Shown here one piece after another: positions 16,800 through 25,216 of a stretch of DNA of 64,000 bases. The stretch spans positions 2,356,001 to 2,420,000 of the forward strand of contig NZ_CP064936.1 in assembly GCF_016117655.1 (NCBI RefSeq), in the 5' to 3' direction. The notes under the pieces are model-generated. The model was not told the origin of the DNA. It saw only the letters and a program-made list of their open reading frames with translations, and ran no database searches. The number at the start of each line of letters is the position of its first letter. Positions within the stretch are counted from its first letter, which is position 1. The translations under genes and the position numbers were made by a program. The stretch is from Treponema peruense. Lineage in GTDB: Bacteria; Spirochaetota; Spirochaetia; Treponematales; Treponemataceae.

Positions 16800-18149
16800 T
16801 TACATGCTTGCGTTGCTTTCCTTTTCCCATGAAGAAACAACATCTGCCTTGACGTCTGCCCAGTCTTTTGTTTCCTGAGCATACTTAAGAAGAGATGCAC
16901 CAAAGTCATCCTTGAATTTCTGTGACGGGAACAGAGTGAAGTTCCATGCAACAGAAGTAATTCCGTCTTTGGACATCCACTTGCTGATTTCTACAGCGAG
17001 AGGATCTGTTGGTCTTTCTGACTCTTTGAATGTGTCAAACGGAGCAATAAAGCCCAGCTTGTTTGTTACATAATTCTTTCCTGTCTCGCTTGAATAGAGC
17101 CAGTAGATAAAGTCAGCAGTTGCTTTCTGATCTGCAGCAGAAGCCTGTGAGTTGATTGCATAGAAGTTTTCTGTTCCGATGCAGAGACCCTGTGCTTCCT
17201 CCCCCTTAACACCTGTATAGATTGGAAGATACTTTACGTTCTCGGGAAGAACCTTGTTGCCCTTAACATCGGCAATCTGTCCCCATGCCCAGTTTCCGTT
17301 CTGTACCATTACACACTTTTCGAGGGCAAACTCAGACATTGAATCTACAACAGTCTTTGTTCCTACTGTCTTTCTGCTTACAACAGAATTGTTAAGATAA
17401 AGGTCAAGAATGTTCCTGTAATTGTCGCCGTACTCAAAGTTAATTTTCTTTGTAGCGTCAGAAGCAAGGTCTACGTTGTTGTTCTTGAACTCATAGTATA
17501 CAGGAAGGTTTGCAAGGTGTGTCTGCCATCTCCAGTCTTCTCCTGCCTTGAGTGATGTAGAAGCGAATACACCGTCAATTCCAAGTGCTGCAGCATTCTT
17601 CTGCATATCTTCTACAACAGCCTTAAGTTCTGCAAAGTTGTTTACTTCATCCATAGAAGCCATGTTTACGGCCTTGTTTGAAAGAGCAAAATACTTGTCT
17701 GTAAGTGCCTTGTTGTAAATAATTCCATAGCCTTCTACTACATACGGAATTCCATAGACTTTTCCGCCTGAAGTAACAGCGAGTGATTTGTCAGAAAGGT
17801 GCTTGTAAAGCTCTGTGTTTGAAAGGTCTGCACAATAGTCCTTCCAGTTTGCATATCCTCTTGGTCCGTTGATCTGGAACAAAGTAGGAGCTTCTTTTGT
17901 TGCCATCTTTGACATAAGGGTTGACTCATAGGCGTTGTTTGCCGCTGTTTCAACAATAACCTTAACACCAGTTTCCTTTTCATAGGCTTCTGCAAGTTCC
18001 TGATAAATACCTGCAACCTCTGGTTTAAAGTTAAGATAGCGGACAGTTCCTGCTTCAGATTTCTTGCTGCAAGATGCCATTGTAAGGACCGAAGCAACTG
18101 CCATTGTCGTAGCCGCCACAGCTGTCAAAACTCTTTTCATACTTTTCAT
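16800..18149 (-). CDS. Extracellular sugar-binding lipoprotein of the maltodextrin ABC transporter
   Basis: 449 residues. Signal peptide with lipobox VLTMASC (acylated Cys near residue 28), then a family-1 solute-binding fold (YLNFKPEVAGIYQELAEAYE; LFQINGPRGYANWKDYC; WAWGQIADVKGNK). Anchored outside the inner membrane, it delivers sugar to the two permeases. Start ATG 18149 has AGGAGG six bases upstream. First gene of the operon. Maltodextrin specificity is inferred from malQ, not from the protein. Confidence 0.9.
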   Translation of the reverse strand: MKSMKRVLTAVAATTMAVASVLTMASCSKKSEAGTVRYLNFKPEVAGIYQELAEAYEKETGVKVIVETAANNAYESTLMSKMATKEAPTLFQINGPRGYANWKDYCADLSNTELYKHLSDKSLAVTSGGKVYGIPYVVEGYGIIYNKALTDKYFALSNKAVNMASMDEVNNFAELKAVVEDMQKNAAALGIDGVFASTSLKAGEDWRWQTHLANLPVYYEFKNNNVDLASDATKKINFEYGDNYRNILDLYLNNSVVSRKTVGTKTVVDSMSEFALEKCVMVQNGNWAWGQIADVKGNKVLPENVKYLPIYTGVKGEEAQGLCIGTENFYAINSQASAADQKATADFIYWLYSSETGKNYVTNKLGFIAPFDTFKESERPTDPLAVEISKWMSKDGITSVAWNFTLFPSQKFKDDFGASLLKYAQETKDWADVKADVVSSWEKESNASM

Positions 18150-18185
18150 TATTGCCTCCTAGCATATAACACAATGAAACGTTAC

Positions 18186-18199
18186 TGGAAACGTTTCCA
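18186..18199. promoter_or_regulatory. LacI-type operator
   Basis: Perfect 14-bp palindrome TGGAAACGTTTCCA with the central CG typical of LacI/CcpA/MalR operators. It covers about +4 to +17 of the predicted transcript, a position where a repressor would block the promoter. A partial second half-site (GAAACGTTAC) lies at 18176-18185. Confidence 0.75.
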
Positions 18200-18209
18200 A
18201 TTACTAATA

Positions 18210-18237
18210 ATTCTAGCACATTTATGCAGGATGTCAA
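18210..18237 (-). promoter_or_regulatory. Maltodextrin operon promoter
   Basis: Minus strand: TTGACA (18237-18232), 16 bases, TAGAAT (18215-18210). Predicted start near 18203, giving a leader of about 54 bases that holds the operator and an AGGAGG. Confidence 0.75.
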
Positions 18238-18261
18238 ACTTTTTTTTTCATTTTTTGAAAA

Positions 18262-18465
18262 TTAATGCCTTTCTTTAATCAAAAAAGTAACTTTTGACAA
18301 ACCTTTCCAGACAAAATAACCCGCTGCCAATAATTCAATTTTTGTGCGTTCAGTAAAATCTTTGCAAAGTTCTTCTATTAAAATACAAAGATCACCCACT
18401 TCTATTCCCGGCGGATTCACGCTCCGCGGACAAGCGTAAACGCACGGCTTTTTTTTATTGTGCAT
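18262..18465 (-). CDS. Doubtful small ORF, 67 residues
   Basis: Open from ATG 18465 to 18262, lying between the maltodextrin promoter and the divergent channel gene. The product (KPCVYACPRSVNPPG at the start, LLAAGYFVWKGLSK near the end) matches no family I know, has no signal peptide and no Shine-Dalgarno. Only 21 bases separate its start from the channel gene's start, leaving little room for a promoter. It may be non-coding. Confidence 0.25.
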   Translation of the reverse strand: MHNKKKPCVYACPRSVNPPGIEVGDLCILIEELCKDFTERTKIELLAAGYFVWKGLSKVTFLIKERH

Positions 18466-18468
18466 TTA

Positions 18469-18477
18469 TGTTACACT
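18469..18477 (+). promoter_or_regulatory. Extended -10 of the channel gene
   Basis: TGTTACACT, an extended -10, ending 9 bases before ATG 18487; predicted 5' leader of about 3 bases. No convincing -35. Confidence 0.4.
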
Positions 18478-18486
18478 CTCGGCATT

Positions 18487-19098
18487 ATGTTTTCTGAGAT
18501 AAAAAAATCTGTGGCGTCGGGACTGCTTATTACAATCGGCGGTTGCGTCTACCTTACGTGCAATGAATACGGACTGGGCTGGTTCGGTTCAATTCTGTTT
18601 TCTGCGGGACTTTTTACAATCTGCGAATATCAGTTCAACCTTTACACAGGAAAAGTCGGTTACATAGCATGCAATTTTAAAGACACACGCTACATTCTTC
18701 TTGTACTTAGAATTTTACTGGTAAATCTTCTTACCTCTTTTTTAATGGGAATTCTTGTAGGCAGATATTTTCCTGTAGTAAGCGGGGCTGCAAAAAAAAT
18801 TTACGAAGCAAAACTAAACTGTTCACTTGTAAAAAGTTTTATTTCTGCCGTTTTCTGCGGAATACTCATGTATCTTGCCGTTGACACATGGAAGCGCGGC
18901 AAAAAAATTGGCGTGTTTATTTACATTCCGGTTTTCATAATGTGCGGCTTTGACCACTCCATTGCAAACTCTTTTTATAACGGAGCAGCCCTTGGGGAAC
19001 ATACATTTACTCTTGCAAATGCAGCCCTTACAACCGTGGTAATTCTTGGAAATGCCGCCGGCGGAATGATTTTCCCCCTGTTAATCAAAGAGCGCTAA
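18487..19098 (+). CDS. Formate/nitrite transporter (FNT) family channel
   Basis: 203 residues with about six hydrophobic segments. Late region SAVFCGILMYLAVDTWKRGK with IPVFIMCGFDHSIANSFY and GNAAGGMIFPLL matches the conserved second half of FocA/NirC channels, including the pore His of the GFDHSIAN motif. The protein is shorter than FocA (about 280) and its first repeat is diverged (YEYQFNLYTGKVGY region), so the substrate (formate, nitrite, hydrosulfide or lactate) cannot be named. Ends at the boundary of the hairpin element 19105-19250. Confidence 0.75.
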   Translation: MFSEIKKSVASGLLITIGGCVYLTCNEYGLGWFGSILFSAGLFTICEYQFNLYTGKVGYIACNFKDTRYILLVLRILLVNLLTSFLMGILVGRYFPVVSGAAKKIYEAKLNCSLVKSFISAVFCGILMYLAVDTWKRGKKIGVFIYIPVFIMCGFDHSIANSFYNGAALGEHTFTLANAALTTVVILGNAAGGMIFPLLIKER

Positions 19099-19104
19099 AT
19101 GCGT

Positions 19105-19250
19105 ATAAATAAGGAACGTATTTCAAGAACGGCGGAGATTCCACCGTTCTTGAAAACTTCAGTTGCTCCGCAACTGTCTTTATTTACGCGTGCGCTCTCG
19201 CGCACTAATTTAACTCAATCGCAAGTTGATACTTGCTCAATCGTTAAATT
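19105..19250 (-). repeat. Four-hairpin intergenic element, copy C
   Basis: On the minus strand, in order: hairpin 1 (19248-19209), hairpin 2 (19205-19190, stem GTGCGC, GAGA tetraloop), hairpin 3 (19176-19160, CAGTTGC/GCAACTG, loop GGA), hairpin 4 (19152-19124, 13 pairs starting CAAGAACGG). It fills the whole space between the channel gene and pdxT, and its first stem overlaps the pdxT stop codon. Aligns along its length with copies at 51376 and 59721 but differs by compensatory pairs. Not a family I recognise. Confidence 0.85.
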
Positions 19251-19798
19251 TCAAGGAACATTTTGTGTATGCGGTCGTCACCGCCCAGCTCTGGATGAAA
19301 AGCCATTGCCAGCTGGTTTTTGTATTTTACGGCTACAATTGTATTTTCATGCCGCGCAAGAATCTGCACGTCAGGCGACACACTTTCTATTGCAGGTGCA
19401 CGTATAAATGTCATGGGCACATTACCGATTCCGGCAAAATCACCTGATGTATAAAAACTTCCCAGCTGGCGGCCGTAAGCATTTCTTTTTACACTTACAG
19501 GAAGCGTGGCAAAATTGGTTCTGCCGTCGTCACTGTGCTGTGCAAGAAGAATAAGCCCTGCGCATGTTGCAAGAACAGGCATTCCGTCCTGAATTCTTTT
19601 CTTTAACCCTTCAAACATATCCAGTTCCCTTAGAAGCTTGCCCTGAACGGTGCTTTCTCCTCCAGGAAGAATCAGATAGTCAAAGTTTTTGTCCAAATCG
19701 GACTTTTCCCTCAGTTCAATGCATTCCGTGCCAAGCCTTTTGCATACGGCCTCGTGCTCTATAAAAGCCCCCTGAAGGGCAAGCACTGCAACTCTCAT
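19244..19798 (-). CDS. pdxT: Pyridoxal 5'-phosphate synthase glutaminase subunit PdxT
   Basis: 184 residues. [27 protein letters not shown], the nucleophile Cys in [13 protein letters not shown], and the His-x-Glu pair in [10 protein letters not shown]. Class I glutaminase that feeds ammonia to PdxS. Start ATG 19798 overlaps the pdxS end by 4 bases. Its stop codon lies inside hairpin 1 of the downstream repeat element. Confidence 0.95.
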   Translation of the reverse strand: MRVAVLALQGAFIEHEAVCKRLGTECIELREKSDLDKNFDYLILPGGESTVQGKLLRELDMFEGLKKRIQDGMPVLATCAGLILLAQHSDDGRTNFATLPVSVKRNAYGRQLGSFYTSGDFAGIGNVPMTFIRAPAIESVSPDVQILARHENTIVAVKYKNQLAMAFHPELGGDDRIHKMFLEI

Positions 19799-20670
19799 TT
19801 TCCGCGCTCCGCCATAAGAAGGGCAATTTCGTCTTCGTTGATTCCAACCATTGCTTCACCCAAATCTTCAGAAAGTTCTGCAATAAGTTTTGCATCAGTA
19901 AAGTTTGTTACAGCCTTAACGATTGCAGCCGCACGCTTTTTTGGATTGCCAGACTTGAATATTCCGGAACCGACAAACACGCCTTCTGCACCGAGCTGCA
20001 TCATAAGAGCCGCATCTGCCGGAGTCGCAACACCGCCCGCAGCAAAATTTACAACCGGCAGCTTTTTGTTGTCATGTACAAAACGCACAAGTTCGTACGG
20101 AACACCCAGTTCCTTTGCAGCCTGGAAAAGTTCGTCAGATCTCATTGAACCCAGGCGGGCTATATCTGCATTCATTTTGCGCATGTGTCTTACAGCCTGA
20201 ACAACATCACCTGTTCCCGGTTCACCCTTTGTTCTTATCATGGAAGCACCTTCACTTATTCTTCTGAGGGCTTCACCCAAATCTTTTGCACCGCACACAA
20301 ACGGAACTTTGAATTCATTCTTGTTGATGTGGTAAATATCGTCAGCAGGAGAAAGAACTTCACTTTCGTCAATGTAGTCAATTTCAATTGCTTCAAGAAT
20401 CTGTGCTTCTACAAAATGTCCTATGCGGCACTTTGCCATAACCGGAATGGAAACGGCCTGCTGAATTCCCTTAATCATTTTGGGGTCACTCATTCTTGAA
20501 ACACCGCCAGCTGCACGTATATCTGCAGGAATGCGCTCAAGTGCCATAACCGCACACGCACCTGCTTCTTCTGCAATTTTTGCCTGTTCCGGTGTAGTTA
20601 CATCCATTATAACACCGCCCTTAAGCATCTGGGCCAGCTGTTTGTTAAGTTCATATCTCTGTTCTGCCAT
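19795..20670 (-). CDS. pdxS: Pyridoxal 5'-phosphate synthase subunit PdxS
   Basis: 291 residues, TIM barrel. [29 protein letters not shown], catalytic Lys in [15 protein letters not shown], and [19 protein letters not shown]. Makes PLP from ribose 5-phosphate, glyceraldehyde 3-phosphate and ammonia, without deoxyxylulose phosphate. Start ATG 20670 has a GGAGG upstream. Two-gene operon with pdxT. Confidence 0.97.
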   Translation of the reverse strand: MAEQRYELNKQLAQMLKGGVIMDVTTPEQAKIAEEAGACAVMALERIPADIRAAGGVSRMSDPKMIKGIQQAVSIPVMAKCRIGHFVEAQILEAIEIDYIDESEVLSPADDIYHINKNEFKVPFVCGAKDLGEALRRISEGASMIRTKGEPGTGDVVQAVRHMRKMNADIARLGSMRSDELFQAAKELGVPYELVRFVHDNKKLPVVNFAAGGVATPADAALMMQLGAEGVFVGSGIFKSGNPKKRAAAIVKAVTNFTDAKLIAELSEDLGEAMVGINEDEIALLMAERGK

Positions 20671-20769
20671 ATTTTCCTCCAGACAGCCTTGTTACAGTAG
20701 CTGCCATATTTTTTTTAGAGCGTAAACTATTTGGCGCTGCCGTTAAAGATTCAATTCAATTTTTTTTGA

Positions 20770-20807
20770 GGGTGCCAGTTTGTGCAAAAACAGGGTGCCA
20801 GTTTGTG
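20770..20807. repeat. Two direct copies of a 15-mer upstream of add
   Basis: GGGTGCCAGTTTGTG occurs at 20770-20784 and 20793-20807, a 23-bp period, in the pdxS-add divergent region. Could be a regulator-binding tandem or the remnant of an insertion-sequence end; neither is shown. Confidence 0.6.
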
Positions 20808-20867
20808 ACAGCCACAGACCAGCCCTTAAAAACACCCATATTCCATTAAGCGTGTTACAGATAAACG

Positions 20868-20876
20868 TGATATAAT
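20868..20876 (+). promoter_or_regulatory. Extended -10 of add, predicted leaderless
   Basis: TGATATAAT is a consensus extended -10. It ends 6 bases before ATG 20883. No good -35, as often with extended -10 promoters. Confidence 0.6.
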
Positions 20877-20882
20877 AGAAGA

Positions 20883-21830
20883 ATGAACAGCAAATTCAAA
20901 AATCTCATTGAACTTCACCTGCACATAGACGGTTCGGTTTCGCCTGCATCTGCAAGAAAACTTTCACAGCTTTCAGGAATTCCCGTTCCCGAAAAGGACG
21001 AGGACTTAAAAAATGCGCTCATGTGTCCGCCGGGATGTCGCAGCCTTAACGAATACCTTTCACGCTTTGACCTGCCCTGCTCGCTTATGCAGACACAAAA
21101 ATGCATTGAGTCTGCCGTAGAGACGCTCTGCCTTGAATTAAAACAGCTGGGACTTTCCTATGCTGAACTCAGATTCGCGCCGCAAAAACACTGCGAAAAA
21201 GGTCTGGTACAGGAAGACGTCATTGAAGCGGCCTCATCCGGAATAAAAAACTCGCACTTTAACGCGTCACTTATTTTATGCTGCATGAGAGGAGACAAAA
21301 ACCGCGCGCAGAATATCAGAACCGTGGAACTTACAAAAAAATATCTTGGCAAAAATGTCTGTGCCTGTGACCTTGCCGGAGCAGAAGCGCTCTTTCCTAC
21401 ACAAAATTTTGCAGATGTATTTGCCCTTGCCAGAAAACTTGAAGTTCCGTTTACAATACATGCAGGAGAAGCATGCGGTCCCGAAAGTGTGGCGGCGGCT
21501 GTAGAAATGGGGGCTTCACGCATTGGACACGGAATAAACGCGGCCCGTGATGAAAAAGTCATGGAACTTCTTGCAAAGAAAAAAATTCCGGTTGAATGGT
21601 GCCCAACCAGCAACATTAATACCTGCGTTGCGCCTTCAGTAAAAGAAATGCCCGTTCCAAAACTCATGCGCTCCGGAATAATTGTCACTGTAAATTCAGA
21701 CAATATGTCGGTTTCAAACACAAACATAATACACGAACTGCAGGCTGCAAAAGAAGCATTCGGTTGGGACGACAAAACAATTGAACAGCTTCTGCAAAAT
21801 GCCCGCGACTGCGCTTTTGTACGAGGGTAA
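20883..21830 (+). CDS. add: Adenosine deaminase
   Basis: 315 residues. Zinc-binding HLHIDG at the N-terminus, TIHAGEA (zinc His and catalytic Glu), GHGIN, and the SDNMSVSNT motif carrying the Asp pair. EWCPTSNINT is the usual ADA signature. Hydrolyses adenosine and deoxyadenosine to inosine. No Shine-Dalgarno precedes ATG 20883; the -10 is 6 bases away. Monocistronic by context. Confidence 0.93.
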   Translation: MNSKFKNLIELHLHIDGSVSPASARKLSQLSGIPVPEKDEDLKNALMCPPGCRSLNEYLSRFDLPCSLMQTQKCIESAVETLCLELKQLGLSYAELRFAPQKHCEKGLVQEDVIEAASSGIKNSHFNASLILCCMRGDKNRAQNIRTVELTKKYLGKNVCACDLAGAEALFPTQNFADVFALARKLEVPFTIHAGEACGPESVAAAVEMGASRIGHGINAARDEKVMELLAKKKIPVEWCPTSNINTCVAPSVKEMPVPKLMRSGIIVTVNSDNMSVSNTNIIHELQAAKEAFGWDDKTIEQLLQNARDCAFVRG

Positions 21831-22007
21831 AGACTTCCCCTCGGATAAAACTTAATTATGAAGTTAATCAGTATCTAAATCCTTAAATCGTAAAGACTTA
21901 GATATTAATAATTTACTGTTTCACTTATAATTATATATCAAAAAAGTGTTATTAAGTAACTTGTTTAAGTAAGATTTTTTCTAATAGAAGAAATACGGAA
22001 TTTATGC

Positions 22008-22013
22008 TATAAC
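22008..22013 (+). promoter_or_regulatory. Probable -10 of hsdM
   Basis: TATAAC in an extended context (TGC before it), 20 bases before ATG 22034, with a GAGG in between. The 200 bases before hsdM are otherwise AT-rich with no gene. Confidence 0.4.
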
Positions 22014-22033
22014 ATTAAATTGAGGAAATAATT

Positions 22034-23500
22034 ATGATTACTGGCGAAATAAAAAACAAAATAGATTCAATCTGGGACGACTTTTTCAGTGCAGGTATGA
22101 GCGAATATCTTACTGTCATCGAACAGTTTTCATACCTTATGTTCATCCACTCTCTTGATGAAGTTGAAAATGAAACTGAACAGTACGAAAAAATGTCAGG
22201 TGAAAAAAAAGAACACATTTTCCCGGAAGATAAGCAGAAATATCGTTGGCACATTTTTAAGACATTCGAAGAAAACGAACTCTTTACTTTGATGAACAAA
22301 GAGATTTTCCCATTCATCAAAAAAATCAACGCAAACGAAGAAAGCGCATTTGCCCGCTACATGAAAGATGCAGCATTCTCTATTCCAAGCCCGCAGACCT
22401 TAAAAGCCGTAATCACAAAGCTTGATGAACTTTTTGAAAATCCAGAAGTTCAGACCCGCGACATGCTTGGTGATATTTACGAATATGTCTTGAGCAAAAT
22501 GAATTCCAGCGGACAGGTAGGAATGTTCCGCACACCAAAGCAGATTCGCGATATGATGGTTCAGCTTATCCGCCCTCAACCAATGGATAAAATTTGTGAC
22601 CCTGCCTGCGGTACAGCCGGCTTCCTTATTTCAAGCGCTGAATTTATCCGTGATACTTACGGAAACAAAATGGGTGACAAGGAATGGGAGCATTATTCAA
22701 AAGGACTTCTTACAGGCTTTGACACAGGAAGTACAATGCTCAAAATCTCCGCAATGAACCTGCTTCTTCACTCAATCCACGAACCGCACATTGCATATCA
22801 GGACAGCGTAAGTAAAAATAACGAAATTGAAGGTGAATTCGATATTATTCTTGCAAATCCGCCGTTTACAGGAAGCGTAAATAAATCAACAATCGCAGAA
22901 AGTCTTACAAACGTATGTTCTACAACCAAAACAGAGCTTCTTTTTGTTGCCTTGTTTATCCGAATGCTCAAAAAAGGTGGCCGCTGTGCATGTATCGTTC
23001 CGGATGGAGTTTTGTTTGGTTCAAGCAATGCTCATAAAGCGCTACGTAAAGAGCTGGTAGAAAATCATCAGCTTGCAGCAGTTATCAGTATGCCAAGCGG
23101 AGTATTTAAGCCTTATGCCGGAGTAAGTACTGGTATTCTTGTTTTCACAAAAACAGGTGCAGGTGGAACTAATGATGTTTGGTTCTATGATATGAAAGCA
23201 GACGGCTACTCGCTTGATGATAAACGCCAGCCAATTGAAGCAAATGACATTCCAGATATCATCAAACGCTTTCACAATCTTGAAGAAGAAAAAAATCACA
23301 AACGAACAGAACAATCATTCTTCGTACCAAAATCAGAAATTGTAGAAAACGGATATGATTTAAGTATAAATAAATACAAAGAAGTTGTTTATGAAAAAGT
23401 AGAATATCCTGCTCCTAGTGTTTTAATAAAAGAAATAAAAGACTTGCAAAATGAAATTTCAAATGATTTGTCTGAATTAGAAAAAATGTTGGGAGAGTAA
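22034..23500 (+). CDS. hsdM: Type I restriction-modification DNA methyltransferase subunit HsdM
   Basis: 488 residues. N-terminal helical HsdM_N domain, SAM-binding motif DPACGTAGFL at about 189, and catalytic NPPF at about 275 (FDIILANPPFTGS): an N6-adenine methylase of gamma class. Pairs with HsdS for recognition and with HsdR for cleavage. Start ATG 22034 has GAGG upstream. First gene of the locus; codon usage is more AT-rich than flanking genes, consistent with transfer. Confidence 0.95.
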   Translation: MITGEIKNKIDSIWDDFFSAGMSEYLTVIEQFSYLMFIHSLDEVENETEQYEKMSGEKKEHIFPEDKQKYRWHIFKTFEENELFTLMNKEIFPFIKKINANEESAFARYMKDAAFSIPSPQTLKAVITKLDELFENPEVQTRDMLGDIYEYVLSKMNSSGQVGMFRTPKQIRDMMVQLIRPQPMDKICDPACGTAGFLISSAEFIRDTYGNKMGDKEWEHYSKGLLTGFDTGSTMLKISAMNLLLHSIHEPHIAYQDSVSKNNEIEGEFDIILANPPFTGSVNKSTIAESLTNVCSTTKTELLFVALFIRMLKKGGRCACIVPDGVLFGSSNAHKALRKELVENHQLAAVISMPSGVFKPYAGVSTGILVFTKTGAGGTNDVWFYDMKADGYSLDDKRQPIEANDIPDIIKRFHNLEEEKNHKRTEQSFFVPKSEIVENGYDLSINKYKEVVYEKVEYPAPSVLIKEIKDLQNEISNDLSELEKMLGE

Positions 23501-23503
23501 TTG

Positions 23504-23734
23504 ATGGATAAAATAATAACAAATCAAACTACAGGTGATATTGTAATCTATCAAACTCAAGCTGGTCTTACTCAAATAAATGTTAAGTTTGAAGATGAAA
23601 CGGTTTGGCTTGCACAATCACAACTTGCAGAACTTTATCAAACAAGAAAACCAAATATCAGTGAGCACATAAAACATATTTTTGAAGAAGGTAAATTATC
23701 CGAACAGTTCAAATTGAAGGAAATCGTGAAGTAA
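23504..23734 (+). pseudogene. Truncated RhuM-family protein
   Basis: 76 residues from ATG 23504 (GGGAGAG upstream). QAGLTQINVKFEDETVWLA then QLAELYQTRKPNISEHIKHI is the N-terminal helix-turn-helix of RhuM/virulence-type proteins, which normally run past 300 residues. The frame stops right after EQFKLKEIVK, where the family continues. Directly downstream (23746) is a short hsdS-like start, suggesting recombination removed the rest. Confidence 0.7.
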
Positions 23735-23776
23735 CTATAAGAGCAAATGGCAAACGGTAAAATGTAAGGAAATAAG

Positions 23777-25111
23777 ATGACTTTTGCAGAAACTGAAACA
23801 ACAGAATTAAAACAGAAATTCTCAGACTCTTTGCCAAAAGAAATTGTTGCTTTTTTAAATACAGATGGTGGAACAATTTATATTGGAGTTGATGACAGTG
23901 GTAAAATTCAAGGTGTTTCAAATCTAGATAAAACCTTAAAAAAAATTGCCGATATTTTGGAATTTCAAATTTTACCAGATTGCCGCTCTTTTGTAGAACT
24001 TGGAACAAAATTTATTGAACAAAAACATATTGTTACCATTAATGTAAAAAAAGGAGAAAATCTTTATTATATAAAAAAATATGGAAGAAGTTCTCAAGGT
24101 TGTTATGTACGTATAGGTTCTACAACTCGTTCTATGACAGAGGAACAAATAACTTTAACTCAGAATAAGTATTTTGATTCAAAGGTTAAAATCACAGAAA
24201 TTGAAAGCAATATACAAACTCTGACATTTCAATATTTAAAATTATTGCTTACAGAAAAAGGTTTTTCTATAAATGAAAATACATTTGCTCAAAATTTTCA
24301 CCTTTTAACGAAGAGTGGAAGTTTTAACAAAATGTCAGAACTTTTAGCAGATAAAAATGAATTTTCTATAAAAGTTGTTCGTTTTAAGGGGAAAGAAAAG
24401 TCAGATGGAATTGTAATGCGTAACGAATATGGAGAAAAATGTCTAATTGTTGCCATGAAACAAGCCTTTGATTATTGTGCAGATGTGATAAATGAAACTC
24501 GTATAAGTTTTGAAAAAGGCGTTAGAAAAGACATATCTCTTTTTGATAAAACAGCTTTTCGTGAAGCATGGTTTAATGCTTGTTTGCATAATAATTGGGC
24601 AGATGGAACTCCACCGGCAATATATATTTTTACAGATCGACTAGAAATCATTTCTTCAGGAGGACTTCCTGTAAATCTTTCTAAAGATGATTTTTTTCTT
24701 GGTGTTTCTAAACCAGTAAACGAAGAACTTGCAAAACTTTTTATTCGTTTAGATTTGATGGAACAAACGGGTTATGGTGTTCCTTTTGTAACAAAGCACT
24801 ATGGCAAATCTGCTTTTGAATTTCTAGATTTCTTTTTGCGCGTAACAATCCCTTTTGCCTTTGAGTTGGAAAGTGAACCCCAAAGTAAACCCCAAAGTGA
24901 ACCCCAAAGTGAACCCCAAAAGGATTCAAAAATTAGGGAAAAAATCATAAATGAAATTAAGAAAAATCCAAAAATTACAAAAGAAGAACTTTCTAAAAAG
25001 TTTGAACTTTCTCTTTCAACAATAAAACGAAAACTTTCAGAGATGAAAGATATTGTTTACTTTGAAGGTGCAAGTAAATCAGGTCATTGGGTCGTAAAAG
25101 ATAATGAGTAA
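23777..25111 (+). CDS. AlbA_2/Schlafen-type regulator with winged helix
   Basis: 444 residues. N-terminal AlbA_2 domain (EIVAFLNTDGGTIYIGVDD), a central HATPase_c_4-like region (FREAWFNACLHNNWADGTPP ... LEIISSGGLP), then four tandem S-E/K-P-Q repeats (around 366-381) and a C-terminal winged-helix. Often annotated as transcriptional regulators or ATP-binding proteins and common inside defence islands and type I R-M loci; function there is unsettled. The repeats come from 12-bp DNA units, so unit changes would keep frame. Confidence 0.75.
   Translation: MTFAETETTELKQKFSDSLPKEIVAFLNTDGGTIYIGVDDSGKIQGVSNLDKTLKKIADILEFQILPDCRSFVELGTKFIEQKHIVTINVKKGENLYYIKKYGRSSQGCYVRIGSTTRSMTEEQITLTQNKYFDSKVKITEIESNIQTLTFQYLKLLLTEKGFSINENTFAQNFHLLTKSGSFNKMSELLADKNEFSIKVVRFKGKEKSDGIVMRNEYGEKCLIVAMKQAFDYCADVINETRISFEKGVRKDISLFDKTAFREAWFNACLHNNWADGTPPAIYIFTDRLEIISSGGLPVNLSKDDFFLGVSKPVNEELAKLFIRLDLMEQTGYGVPFVTKHYGKSAFEFLDFFLRVTIPFAFELESEPQSKPQSEPQSEPQKDSKIREKIINEIKKNPKITKEELSKKFELSLSTIKRKLSEMKDIVYFEGASKSGHWVVKDNE
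24871..24918 (+). repeat. Four 12-bp tandem repeats in the AlbA_2 gene
   Basis: AAGTGAACCCCA repeated four times (unit 2 has one A for G), encoding SEPQ/SKPQ. In-frame length variation between strains is plausible. Confidence 0.85.
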
Positions 25112-25121
25112 GGAAGAAAAT

Positions 25122-25187
25122 ATGAAAAATAAATGGCAAACAGTAAAACTTGAGGAAGAACTTGCCACACGGATTCGAGATTGCTAA
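25122..25187 (+). pseudogene. hsdS 5' fragment (21 codons)
   Basis: MKNKWQTVKLEEELATRIRDC then stop. The first ten codons match the start of hsdS 95 bases downstream (MNGKWQTVKL). Overlaps an 8-pair hairpin, GAGATTGC/GCAATCTC (25177-25196), just before hsdS. Probably a recombination leftover; a leader peptide role is possible. Confidence 0.55.
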
Positions 25188-25216
25188 CGCAATCTCTGGG
25201 AGATAGGGAAATAATT

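Noticed and set aside
24871-24918. Frame-switching repeat (phase variation) in the AlbA_2 gene
   Set aside because: The unit is 12 bp, so gain or loss keeps the frame.
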